A stretch of DNA of 51,352 nt from Nitrospirota bacterium (GTDB lineage: Bacteria; Nitrospirota_A; Leptospirillia; Leptospirillales; Leptospirillaceae): NCBI GenBank assembly GCA_021838585.1, contig JAKCDE010000008.1:1-51352 (forward strand), in the 5' to 3' direction. Below the pieces are notes generated by a model, which worked only from the letters and a program-made list of their open reading frames with translations, did no database searches and was not told the DNA's origin. A program made the translations under genes and the position numbers. Shown here piece by piece: positions 1 through 7,662 of this stretch; the first letter of the stretch is position 1, and every line of letters starts with the position of its first letter.

Positions 1-814
1 AACGGGCGAGGGTCCGGAAGGAGCCATTGTCGTAAAAGCCGAGCCAGGCCTCCATCCATCGATGTGCGGACCACAAGGGAATGTTCCAGCGGTCCGCCAT
101 GCCGGCCATGATGTCGAAGACATGGTCTGCGGGGAGTTCCGACGTTCTCTCCTTGCGCGAGACGGCTCCGGTCACGTCCCGAATCTTGAGCACGAGCCCT
201 GAGGCGTCGATTCGGCCCGCAAGGGCTAGGTCGCTTCCCCGGTCAACGCCAAAAAAGGCCATGATCCGATAGGGGGAAATCGGGAGGATGGTCACGAAAT
301 GTCCCCGTTCCCGACGGACCGGCTCGTAGGGAATGTCAAGAAAATCCTTCCATCCCGCGGCACTCCTGGTCGTTGGGGAGGGAGGCGGGGGGGGGAGGGG
401 CGATCCCTTCGGCAGGGACTCTTCTGTCGTGAGGGATGTGGCGGGCTCCGCCACCGGGATTTCTGCAGGGAGAACTGTTTTCTGATCCTCTTTTAGGGAG
501 CCTTTCCCGGCATGGGGCCCGGGAGCTTCGCTGCGGATCCGTTCGATGAGGTCTATTCGCCGGTCTTCAGGCGCAACGGACAACCCCAGGGAGAGTGCCA
601 GTGCGACGAGTTCCGGACGGGTTTTCTTCGAAAGCCCCGGGACAGGCCAGCTCATGGAGGCGGATTCTTCTGGGGCGGACCCGGAGCTCCGGGGAGCAGA
701 CGGGGCGGAAAGGTGTTCTTCGGATTTGTTTCGGGAACCGTTTTCGGGCTTCCCGGTCTTCTTTTCTTTCAAGGGGACCTCCCGCGACAGATGTCCAGAG
801 GCGGCACGATCCAT
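1..814 (-). CDS. DUF4912 domain protein with Rho-N/SAP-like N-terminus (partial, runs off left edge)
   Basis: Reading the complement from 814 leftward gives an open frame of about 271 codons with no stop before the window edge, so the C-terminus is missing. Residues about 59-94 (LSKKTRPELVALALSLGL) resemble the short Rho N-terminal/SAP helix-turn-helix seen in front of many DUF4912 proteins. A low-complexity linker rich in Pro, Ser and Thr follows. Residues about 165 onward (YRIMAFFGVD, then LVLKIRDVTG) match my memory of the DUF4912 beta-sandwich. Function is unknown; a nucleic-acid or envelope role is only a guess. The start is uncertain: ATG at 814 has no clear ribosome site, whereas TTG at 772 is preceded by GGGAGG. 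The gene diverges from lipA with only about 49 bases between the starts. Confidence 0.7.
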   Translation of the reverse strand, partial: MDRAASGHLSREVPLKEKKTGKPENGSRNKSEEHLSAPSAPRSSGSAPEESASMSWPVPGLSKKTRPELVALALSLGLSVAPEDRRIDLIERIRSEAPGPHAGKGSLKEDQKTVLPAEIPVAEPATSLTTEESLPKGSPLPPPPPSPTTRSAAGWKDFLDIPYEPVRRERGHFVTILPISPYRIMAFFGVDRGSDLALAGRIDASGLVLKIRDVTGAVSRKERTSELPADHVFDIMAGMADRWNIPLWSAHRWMEAWLGFYDNGSFRTLAR

Positions 815-863
815 GGTATCATGAACGAAGATACCGCCGAACCTTTCTTCTGAGGATAGCACA

Positions 864-1778
864 ATGCCGGAAAACTTTCCCCTCTCCCCCAAGCCGCCCT
901 GGCTTCGTGTCCCGGCTCCCTGGGGGCCGGAGGTCGCCGGAATGAAGGAGCGCCTCCGGGGTCTCGGACTCCGTACGGTGTGCGAGGAAGCGAGCTGTCC
1001 CAACCTCGGGACGTGTTTTCGGGAGGGTGTGGCGACCGTCATGATCCTGGGGCGGACCTGCACCCGGGCCTGCCCCTTCTGTGACGTGGATCACGGAAAG
1101 CCGTCCCCCCCGGATTCCGATGAACCCCGGAGGGTGGTGGAACTCGTCAGGGAGACAGGACTACGCTTTCTCGTCCTGACTTCGGTCGACAGGGATGATC
1201 TTCCCGATGGGGGAGCCTCCCATTTTCTCTCGGTTGTCGACCATCTGAAGAAGGACTTTCCCGATCTGGGGATCGAGGTTCTGGTTCCGGACTTCCGCCA
1301 TTCCCTCGACCGCTCCCTGGCGATTCTTCGGGGAGCGCGAATCGATGTCTTCAACCATAATCTGGAAACCGTGCCGCGTCTGTACCCGAGGGTCCGTCCC
1401 GGTGCCGACTATCGCCACTCCCTGAAACTCCTCTCGGGATTTTCGGGAGTCCGTCCCGAAATTCCGGTCAAGTCCGGCTTGATGGTAGGGCTGGGAGAGG
1501 AAAGGGAGGAGATCCGGGAGGTGCTCGGAGACATGCGGGAGGCTGGGGTCAGGATCGTGACGGTCGGACAATATCTCGCTCCCTCCCCCGCCCATCTCCC
1601 CGTTGTTCGCTACATTCACCCTGACGAGTTCCTGGAAATCGCCGGGGAGGCAAGGGAGATGGGATTCTCCGGAATCGAATCCGGCCCGCTTGTCAGGTCA
1701 TCGTTCCATGCCTCGCAAGTCGCGCTTTTTCAGGACAAATCGACTGTTGGATTTACATATCGAGGAATTTCGATATAA
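864..1778 (+). CDS. lipA: lipoyl synthase
   Basis: A 304-residue radical SAM enzyme that inserts two sulfurs into protein-bound octanoyl groups to form lipoyl cofactor. Both iron-sulfur cysteine sets are present: the family-specific auxiliary cluster C40-x4-C45-x5-C51 and the radical SAM cluster C66-x3-C70-x2-C73. The C-terminal RSS signature (GPLVRSS) that ligates the auxiliary cluster is intact. Length is typical of the family. The ATG lies seven bases after a GAGGA ribosome site. The stop TAA shares one base with the ATG of the following ArsR gene, so the two are translationally linked. I see no lipB or lipoylated-subunit gene nearby; the octanoyl donor enzyme must be elsewhere. Confidence 0.96.
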   Translation: MPENFPLSPKPPWLRVPAPWGPEVAGMKERLRGLGLRTVCEEASCPNLGTCFREGVATVMILGRTCTRACPFCDVDHGKPSPPDSDEPRRVVELVRETGLRFLVLTSVDRDDLPDGGASHFLSVVDHLKKDFPDLGIEVLVPDFRHSLDRSLAILRGARIDVFNHNLETVPRLYPRVRPGADYRHSLKLLSGFSGVRPEIPVKSGLMVGLGEEREEIREVLGDMREAGVRIVTVGQYLAPSPAHLPVVRYIHPDEFLEIAGEAREMGFSGIESGPLVRSSFHASQVALFQDKSTVGFTYRGISI

Positions 1779-1779
1779 T
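1752..1779 (+). promoter_or_regulatory. sigma-70-like promoter at the lipA/arsR junction
   Basis: TTTACA (1752-1757, five of six consensus bases) and a perfect TATAAT (1774-1779) are separated by 16 bases. The expected transcription start, near 1785-1787, would fall just inside the ArsR reading frame, after the ATG at 1778. The promoter therefore fits awkwardly with that start codon. It may serve mainly the downstream reductase gene, or the hexamer match may be coincidental. Confidence 0.45.
1757..1776. promoter_or_regulatory. perfect inverted repeat, candidate ArsR-family operator
   Basis: A seven-base arm ATATCGA (1757-1763) is repeated in exact inverted form as TCGATAT (1770-1776) with a six-base spacer. 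It occupies the spacer of the promoter-like pair at 1752-1779 and directly precedes the ArsR coding region. ArsR-family repressors bind dyads at this kind of position. That this regulator binds it is inference. Confidence 0.45.
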
Positions 1780-2098
1780 GGAAGAGAATGAGCCGGTCGA
1801 GCTCTTCAAGGCCCTGGCCAACCAGTCCCGCCTTCGTATCCTCAAGTGGCTGGGCGATCCCGACCGCTATTTCCCCATAGACCAGGCCGCTCCCGAGGCC
1901 CATTCCAGGAAGCTGGGAGTGTGTGTTGGTCTTTTGCAAAAAAAATCCGGACTGTCCCAGTCGACTGTCTCCCACTATCTGGCGATCCTCCAGAAGGCAG
2001 GCCTGGTGACAGCCCACCGTCAGGGACAGTGGACCTATTACAAGCGAAACGACAAGGCCCTCAAGGCCGTCGCACGGTTTTTGAAGGACGAGATCTGA
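1778..2098 (+). CDS. ArsR-family winged-helix transcriptional regulator
   Basis: A 106-residue protein with the ArsR layout. It has an N-terminal helix (LFKALANQSRLRILKWL), a short insertion, the helix-turn-helix GLSQSTVSHYLAIL with recognition helix near residues 58-70, and a beta-wing (GLVTAHRQGQWTYYKRN). It lacks the classic ELCVCDL metal site and has a single cysteine, C49, in GVCVGLL just before the DNA-binding helices. This suits a thiol or electrophile sensor better than a metal sensor, but that is inference. The gene overlaps the lipA stop by one base and is followed 49 bases later by an Old Yellow Enzyme gene, a reductase family often induced by reactive electrophiles. It probably represses itself and that reductase. 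Confidence 0.88.
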   Translation: MEENEPVELFKALANQSRLRILKWLGDPDRYFPIDQAAPEAHSRKLGVCVGLLQKKSGLSQSTVSHYLAILQKAGLVTAHRQGQWTYYKRNDKALKAVARFLKDEI

Positions 2099-2147
2099 GC
2101 CGGTCAATCGTTCAATTTGATTCCCCCCGCAATGCATAGGAGAGATC

Positions 2148-3242
2148 ATGGCAGAAAGTGACGTACAACCCCTGTTGACCCCCCTCGAAATGGGACCCTT
2201 CCATCTCCGGAACCGGGTCGTGATGGCGCCCATGACCCGGAACAGGGCTGAAAACGAAGGAAAGATTCCGGTCGAGATCATGGCGACCTACTATTCCCAG
2301 CGCGCTTCCGCCGGACTGATCATCACCGAAGGCTCCCAGGTCAGTCCCCAGGGGGTGGGTTACATGAATACTCCCGGGATCCACTCGAAAGAGCAGGTGG
2401 AGGGATGGAAGCGGGTGACGAAGGCCGTTCATGAGCGCGGAGGAACGATTTTTCTCCAGCTCTGGCATGTCGGAAGGGTCTCTCATCCCGATTTTTATGG
2501 AGGAGACCTTCCTGTCGCCCCTTCTCCCATCAATCCCGAAACGGAGGCCTATACGCCTCTGGGACTCAAAAAAACCGTCGTGCCCCGCGAGCTGTCGACG
2601 GCGGAGGTCCGGGACGTTGTCCGGGATTTTGTCCGCGGAGCCCAGAACGCCCGGGAGGCGGGATTCGACGGCGTGGAGGTGCATGGGGCCAACGGCTATC
2701 TGATCGAGCAGTTTCTTCGGGATTCCGCCAACCACAGGACCGACGAATACGGCGGATCCATCGAAAACCGGTCGCGCTTCCTGATGGAGATCGTTGACGG
2801 AGTCGGAGGGGCGATCGGACGGAATCGTGTGGGGGTGAGGCTCTCTCCGGCCAACACCTGGAACATTCCTCCCGACTCGGACACGAAGCGTTTGTACGAA
2901 GCGGTGATCGGTCGTCTGTCGGGAACCGGACTGGCCTATCTCCATCTTCGCGAGAAGGCGGCCGATGTCTCGGGAATCCCGAACATGGTCGTCAATGTGA
3001 CCGAGCATTTCCGTCCGCTCTTCAAGGGAATCCTCATGACGAACACGGGGTTCGACCGGGAAAGCGGCAACCGGGTCATTTCGTCCGGCCTGGCCGACCT
3101 GGTGGCCTTCGGGGTTCCCTTCATCTCCAATCCGGATCTCGTGGAGCGCTTCAAAAGAAAGCTTCCCCTCAACGCTCCGGACCAGTCGACCTTTTATATG
3201 GGGGGCGTCAAGGGGTATATCGACTATCCGACCCACGCCTGA
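2148..3242 (+). CDS. Old Yellow Enzyme family NAD(P)H:flavin oxidoreductase (ene-reductase)
   Basis: A 364-residue FMN-dependent TIM-barrel enzyme of the NemA/OYE class, expected to reduce activated C=C bonds or nitro groups with NAD(P)H in the cytoplasm. The active-site stretch HGANGYLIEQF provides the substrate-binding pair H179/N182 and the proton-donor tyrosine Y184. It is followed by the family signature DEYGGSIENR. The N-terminal LRNRVVMAPMTRNRA is the FMN-binding segment of the family. Length is standard. An AGGAGAG ribosome site precedes the ATG by three to four bases. It sits after the ArsR gene and ends at a strong terminator, so lipA-arsR-OYE can form one transcript. A role in detoxifying electrophiles or xenobiotics is inferred from family and neighbour. 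Confidence 0.93.
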   Translation: MAESDVQPLLTPLEMGPFHLRNRVVMAPMTRNRAENEGKIPVEIMATYYSQRASAGLIITEGSQVSPQGVGYMNTPGIHSKEQVEGWKRVTKAVHERGGTIFLQLWHVGRVSHPDFYGGDLPVAPSPINPETEAYTPLGLKKTVVPRELSTAEVRDVVRDFVRGAQNAREAGFDGVEVHGANGYLIEQFLRDSANHRTDEYGGSIENRSRFLMEIVDGVGGAIGRNRVGVRLSPANTWNIPPDSDTKRLYEAVIGRLSGTGLAYLHLREKAADVSGIPNMVVNVTEHFRPLFKGILMTNTGFDRESGNRVISSGLADLVAFGVPFISNPDLVERFKRKLPLNAPDQSTFYMGGVKGYIDYPTHA

Positions 3243-3271
3243 CCCTCCACTTCCACTTCGCCCTCTTTCGG

Positions 3272-3305
3272 AGCCGGGGAACGCATGTTGTTCCCCGGCT
3301 TTTTT
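3272..3305 (+). terminator. intrinsic terminator after the OYE gene
   Basis: A perfect 11-bp stem (3272-3282 with 3290-3300) closes a seven-base loop and runs straight into a T tract. It lies 30 bases beyond the stop of the reductase gene. Confidence 0.92.
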
Positions 3306-3332
3306 AGGACTTTTTGTCACTCGTTTGAACGG

Positions 3333-3770
3333 TCAGGAGTGAGGGCAGGGGCCGGTGTAGTGGGCCTGGATCCGTTCCAAAACGGTCAGAGCTTCTGGAG
3401 TCCTGAGGCGCGTCTCGATCGTCCCGACCAGATGGCGCTTTCCATAGGTGAATCGGGCCCGGGAGATCCCTTTGGCGCAGGTCATCGTATAGGAAAGGGT
3501 TTTACCGGCGATCGATCGGGTCGTTATGGAACAATTTTTTGTCAGTCTGGCCGGGACCCTATGATGGGCGGTGAGGCAATCCTCGAAGATAAGGCTCCGG
3601 GGGGGAATGCCCTGGACCCCTTTTATGGTGATCATGGTCTTGAAGGTCCAGTTTCCGTATTCAACCGGGCCCCCCTTTTTCTGGGAAAGGTCGGCAAAGG
3701 AGCGAGAGCTAGGGGTTTCGACAAGAAAGAGAGGCAGGAGAAAAATGATAATGACCGTCAATCGTCTCAT
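3333..3770 (-). CDS. exported DUF3617 family protein
   Basis: A 145-residue protein starting at the ATG at 3770, chosen because GGAGGAG lies seven bases upstream; the frame also extends upstream to 3836 without support. Residues 1-26 form a signal peptide (MRR, a hydrophobic run IIIFLLPLFLV, then SSRSFA). The mature part has the DUF3617 pattern: a tryptophan near the start (YGNWTFKTMI), a cysteine (FEDCL), a second cysteine (TKNCSI), a beta-strand block ending TMTCA, and a C-terminal GPCP. Four cysteines suggest two disulfides in the periplasm. Function is unknown for the family. It is the last gene of a minus-strand run after the MFS gene, 78 bases downstream of it. Confidence 0.75.
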   Translation of the reverse strand: MRRLTVIIIFLLPLFLVETPSSRSFADLSQKKGGPVEYGNWTFKTMITIKGVQGIPPRSLIFEDCLTAHHRVPARLTKNCSITTRSIAGKTLSYTMTCAKGISRARFTYGKRHLVGTIETRLRTPEALTVLERIQAHYTGPCPHS

Positions 3771-3848
3771 GGGAAATCTCCTCCAGAGAATGATCCTTCG
3801 CCGTAAAGAGACGGTTTTTGGACGGAACATGTCCATCCGGAGAATCGG

Positions 3849-5069
3849 CTAGACCTGTCTTTCGGAAGAAGGATCATGGCGGGCGAAGGCCTTGTAGTAG
3901 AGTCCGAGGTAGGCGCCCTGAAGAAGGGCTCCGAGGAAAAAGGGAAGTCCCAGAAAACCATGGGCGAGGAGGGCGGCTCCTGCCACAGGCCCGAGCGATT
4001 GGGGGATCTGCATGGACACATTGTGGAGGCTTGCGGCCATTCCCCGCCGGTCCTCTCCCACGAGTCCGATCGACAGGGCCTGCCGGGCCCCGATCGTACT
4101 CTGGTTCAGGGCGACCCGCAGGATATGGGCCAAAACCGCCAGGGGGAATGTCGGCATGAGAGGAATCAGAAGGGTAAAAATAAGTCCGGTTCCTCGTCCG
4201 GCAATGACGGTGGGGACCGTTCCGAACCGGGAGGAAAGCCGGCTTGCGAGGTAGGAGAGAATCGCCGCGAGGAGATAGCCGCCGGACATGGCGATCCCGA
4301 TGGCGTCCGGCCCTTTGTGGAATCGGACGGAAAACCAGTAGGCCATGAGAGGGGCATAGAGACCGAGCGAGATTCCGTTCAGGGCGTTGATGCCGATGAG
4401 AGTCCGGAGGAGAGACCACTCCTGCCGAATCGTTTCGGGGGGAACAGGGTTGGAGGGGGTGGACACATCCGGAACGATGAGGATCAGGAGGGTGGCAAGG
4501 GCGGCCCCGATGGCGACGGTCAGGAAAACCGCACGGGCCAACCCCCCGGCCGAGGCCGCGGTGGGAAAAAGATGGGGATAGAGGCCCGTGAGGGCTCCCG
4601 CGGCCATTCCTGCGAACCCCAAGGCGGTATTCACGCTGAAGATCGCCCCCCGTTTCTGGGCCGGAAGAAGGCGGGCGAGCCAGGACTGCTCGACCGGAGA
4701 GAAGGGACCGGCACCGCCTCCGGTGGTTTGTCCGAAGCCGCCGACGACCGCAATCGTCCCAAGAATCCAGTTGGCCGGGGTGCCTGTTTCCGTCAGAAAG
4801 CCCGCGGCGGCACAGGCAAGCTGGAGGCATTCGTAGAATACGAGAAATTTTTTTCGTCCATAGCGATCGCTGGCCGGCCCTGTGATGAGGGTCATCACGA
4901 TCGAGAAGAGGATCCCTCCGGAAAGAAGGAGCCCGATGGAGGGGGCCGACCAGTCCAGGCGTTTGAGTTCGAGAATGAAGTTGGCCGAAAGAGCGCCCTG
5001 TCCGACGCTCCTTGCGGTTCTGGCTGCGATGAGAACGGGAACGAAGGGTGAGCGGAAGGAACCCGTCAT
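3849..5069 (-). CDS. major facilitator superfamily transporter
   Basis: A 406-residue polytopic membrane protein with about 12 hydrophobic segments. The MFS motif A between helices 2 and 3 is clear (GPASDRYGRKK). I chose the ATG at 5069 because upstream sequence in this frame is Pro/Arg/Ser-rich and overlaps the MEMO1-like gene; no strong ribosome site supports it. The substrate cannot be read from the sequence. The fold suggests a proton-coupled drug or metabolite exporter of the inner membrane. It starts about 28 bases after the stop of the MEMO1-like gene on the same strand, so the two are probably cotranscribed. Confidence 0.85.
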   Translation of the reverse strand: MTGSFRSPFVPVLIAARTARSVGQGALSANFILELKRLDWSAPSIGLLLSGGILFSIVMTLITGPASDRYGRKKFLVFYECLQLACAAAGFLTETGTPANWILGTIAVVGGFGQTTGGGAGPFSPVEQSWLARLLPAQKRGAIFSVNTALGFAGMAAGALTGLYPHLFPTAASAGGLARAVFLTVAIGAALATLLILIVPDVSTPSNPVPPETIRQEWSLLRTLIGINALNGISLGLYAPLMAYWFSVRFHKGPDAIGIAMSGGYLLAAILSYLASRLSSRFGTVPTVIAGRGTGLIFTLLIPLMPTFPLAVLAHILRVALNQSTIGARQALSIGLVGEDRRGMAASLHNVSMQIPQSLGPVAGAALLAHGFLGLPFFLGALLQGAYLGLYYKAFARHDPSSERQV

Positions 5070-5097
5070 GGGGCGTGGGTGAGGGAAGCCGAGGCCC

Positions 5098-5898
5098 TCA
5101 TCCGGAGAATCCGAAGGAGGCGTATCCGGTGGTCCGCTCCTCGATCCCGGTCGATTGCGCCGAATTGGCCGCCCTGAGAAGGCGGGGGACGAGGACTCCT
5201 TTTCGGATGAATGATCCCAGGGCGTTGACCGCCGTCGCTCCGCAGACGTGGAGGGGGTCGACCGATTGGCCGGAATTGATCCGCGCAATGGAGTCCCGAT
5301 CCAGCCTGTTTGCCTGAAGGAGATTGAAATCCCTGGAAAAATCCGCCGATACGAGGACGACCGTCTCCGGATCGGCCAGGAATGGATCGATCATGTGGAT
5401 CAGGGCCTCGGAGGGGAGATCCGCATATCCGAGAGGGATGATGGGAACGGAACCCCAGATCTCGAACAGGAAGGGCAGCTGGGTCTCGATGGAGTGTTCG
5501 AGGAGATGGGCCTCGTCGGAAAACACCGTCTCGGAGAAGAATGCGAGTTTCTGGATCGCCTTGCGGTCGACCGGAAGGGAGCCCGTAGGGATCCGGAAGG
5601 AGGGAAAAGTCGGAAGGATCAAACCATATTCGGGCCAGTCGTGGAGAGGGGCCACGATCATGACCCGCTCCGGTTTTTTCTTCCGGTCCCGGAGGAGACG
5701 GTAAACAGGGGCCGCAACCGGTCCGGAAGAGCGAAGGTCTCCGTGGGGGACGATGAAGGCCCGTAAGGCCTCCGGATCGACATCGGTCGGAGAATCGCCG
5801 CCAGGTTCGGTGAGGAGGGATCGGATCGAGGCGGACAGGGAGTCCGGGTCGTCCGGATAAAATGAGCCGGCATGAGCCGGGGGGCGCTCCTGGATCAT
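5098..5898 (-). CDS. MEMO1 / AmmeMemoRadiSam system protein B family
   Basis: A 266-residue protein of the Memo family, related to extradiol dioxygenases. Family landmarks are present: HAGSFYPDD near the start, VPHGDLRSSG with H52, APLHDW with H86, LLEHSIETQLPFL with H135, and VCGATAV with C219. The usual SSDLSH block reads VSADFSRDF, so the conserved histidine after the serine is an arginine here. In human Memo two histidines and a cysteine bind metal; H52, H86 and C219 are the matching candidates. In many bacteria the family occurs with AMMECR1 and a radical SAM protein, neither of which is in this window. The exact biochemical role is unsettled. It precedes the MFS gene on the same strand. 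Confidence 0.87.
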   Translation of the reverse strand: MIQERPPAHAGSFYPDDPDSLSASIRSLLTEPGGDSPTDVDPEALRAFIVPHGDLRSSGPVAAPVYRLLRDRKKKPERVMIVAPLHDWPEYGLILPTFPSFRIPTGSLPVDRKAIQKLAFFSETVFSDEAHLLEHSIETQLPFLFEIWGSVPIIPLGYADLPSEALIHMIDPFLADPETVVLVSADFSRDFNLLQANRLDRDSIARINSGQSVDPLHVCGATAVNALGSFIRKGVLVPRLLRAANSAQSTGIEERTTGYASFGFSG

Positions 5899-6109
5899 TG
5901 TTCGGTTCGGAAGGAGGGCCGGATGAGGCTGTCTCCGGACTCCTGCCCGTCTCCTTTCGGGAAAAACGTCCGGAATTGCCGGATGTTCGAGGTCCTCGTT
6001 TCTTCGTTTGCCGGACCAATGGTACCATGGGCGGCTCCCGAGGGGAACGTCCTGACGAAGGAGAGATTGGCGAGGCCGCCGTCGGGTGAAGGCGGCTCCG
6101 GGTGTCTGG

Positions 6110-7351
6110 TCAGGAGGGACTGAATCGGAGTTCCTGTATCGGAAGCGGGGCGTGGCCTTCCCGAGTCAGCCGGTCCCGGGTGCGCCGGACCCTTTCCCGG
6201 CAGATCGTCCAGATGGTCGGGAGATCCGGAAAGGGAGTCGGATCTCCCGACTGGACGAGGAGGACCGGACGCTTCCCCCCGTCTATGGCGTTCAAGTCGA
6301 GCACCGCCTGTCCCGTTGTCCCCGAACCGGCAAAGAAATCCATGACCGGGTCCGAGGAGCCGGGAGGGGAAGCCCATCCGATCAGATCCCTGATCAGGAG
6401 GGAGGGTTTCGGGAAGTCGATGAGGACCTCCCCGAAAAGCTCCTTCATTTCCCGGGTTCCATCGGTGGTCGTCACGCGATCGTAATAGGACCCCGGGGTT
6501 TTCCGGCGCTCCTGTCCCTCCTCCTTCAGATACTGCTTCGTGTAGACGGTCCAGCGCCCATTCCTGTTTTTCTGGATCAGGATTTCGCCCTGCCTCCGGT
6601 CGAATGTCTCCCGGCTCCAGCGCCATTGGTGAGTGGGACACTCGATGATCGAGCCGTCCGGGGCCGCAATCGGATAGAGGAGATTCGGCCGCGGGGATTG
6701 GCGGGTCCCTGATTTTGCAAAGGGGATCTTTTTATAGGGTCCTTTGTGGTCGGTGTGGAGATAGGCGCGCCGCATGGAGGGGGTCAGGGATTCGCTGAAG
6801 GGGGGGAGCGCGTCGATCTCACGGGCATAGACCAGGACATATTCGGTCTGGGGGAGGATGTGGCGATTGCCACGCCCCCGGACAACCTTTTTTCTCCAGG
6901 TGACCATCGAAACGAAATTCTCTTCCCCGAAGACTTCGTCGAGCAGGGAGCGGAGATGGTGCACTTCGTTGTCGTCGATGCTGACGAAGAGAACGCCCTC
7001 CTCTCTCAGGAATTTGCGGGCCAGCACAAGCCTCGGAAAGATCATGGAAAGCCAGCTGTCGTGGCGGTCGAAGGGTCCGGCTCTTTCGCCATGGGAGGAA
7101 TAGCGGTCGTGATAGAGCATCCGGTTCCCCGTGTTGTAGGGCGGGTCGATGTAGATGATCCGTATTTTTCCGGCAAGGCTCGGGAGAAGGAGTTTAAGAA
7201 CGTCGAGATTGTCTCCTTCGATCAGGAGATGGGTTTTGAAGTCGAAGGATGGAGGGGGATCAAGGAAGCCTTTGGGGGGCTCGGACACGGCTTTTTCGGC
7301 CATGGCCCGACCGGGCCAGGAAAGAGAGGTTCGCTCGGGTGACAATCGCAT
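6110..7351 (-). CDS. type III Mod-like site-specific DNA methyltransferase (solitary)
   Basis: A 413-residue beta-class amino-methyltransferase: the catalytic motif DPPYNTG (residues 69-75) precedes the SAM-binding motif FAGSGTT (340-346). The N-terminal IEGDNLDVLKLL and IRIIYIDPPY resemble type III Mod subunits, which usually have around 550-650 residues, so this is a short version. DPPY suggests N6-adenine methylation. The central part (about 150-330) would hold the target recognition region. No restriction subunit gene is adjacent, so it is probably an orphan methyltransferase, either regulatory or the remnant of a restriction system. Start choice is open: ATG 7351, TTG 7345 (better spaced from AAAGGA) or ATG 7303. 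It ends next to tRNA-Lys, a common place for acquired genes. Confidence 0.86.
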   Translation of the reverse strand: MRLSPERTSLSWPGRAMAEKAVSEPPKGFLDPPPSFDFKTHLLIEGDNLDVLKLLLPSLAGKIRIIYIDPPYNTGNRMLYHDRYSSHGERAGPFDRHDSWLSMIFPRLVLARKFLREEGVLFVSIDDNEVHHLRSLLDEVFGEENFVSMVTWRKKVVRGRGNRHILPQTEYVLVYAREIDALPPFSESLTPSMRRAYLHTDHKGPYKKIPFAKSGTRQSPRPNLLYPIAAPDGSIIECPTHQWRWSRETFDRRQGEILIQKNRNGRWTVYTKQYLKEEGQERRKTPGSYYDRVTTTDGTREMKELFGEVLIDFPKPSLLIRDLIGWASPPGSSDPVMDFFAGSGTTGQAVLDLNAIDGGKRPVLLVQSGDPTPFPDLPTIWTICRERVRRTRDRLTREGHAPLPIQELRFSPS

Positions 7352-7466
7352 GATCCTTTGTTCTGAAGTGAATAAAGCAAAAGGTTTTTATGAGTGTTGA
7401 CGGATTATTATAGGGGATCAGGAGGGGAAAAATACAGTCGGATGGCACAAAAAGAGACGGGCCCGG

Positions 7467-7495
7467 TTGAGTTTTTGTCCAGGATCTGGTAAAAA
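7467..7495 (+). promoter_or_regulatory. candidate promoter of tRNA-Lys
   Basis: TTGAGT (7467-7472) and TAAAAA (7490-7495) are 17 bases apart. The predicted start falls at or next to the first base of the mature tRNA, slightly closer than usual. Confidence 0.4.
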
Positions 7496-7501
7496 CATTG
7501 C

Positions 7502-7577
<76 letters not shown>

Positions 7578-7602
7578 AATCTGAAAAGGAATAAGACATG
7601 TG

Positions 7603-7637
7603 GCACAAGATCCATAATGGGTTCTTGTGCTTTTTTT
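7603..7637 (+). terminator. intrinsic terminator after tRNA-Lys
   Basis: The eight-base arms GCACAAGA (7603-7610) and TCTTGTGC (7623-7630) close a 12-base loop and are followed by seven T residues. It lies 26 bases after the tRNA. Confidence 0.85.
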
Positions 7638-7662
7638 ATGGCGTTAACCCGGGATTCGATTC

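Noticed and set aside
2112..3320. 402-codon minus-strand frame over the OYE gene
   Set aside because: Shadow of a conserved enzyme, and it crosses the OYE terminator.
5895..6641. 248-codon minus-strand frame between the MEMO1-like and methyltransferase genes
   Set aside because: It lies largely in a shifted frame over the methyltransferase C-terminus and has no domain. The gap 5899-6109 holds no gene I can support.
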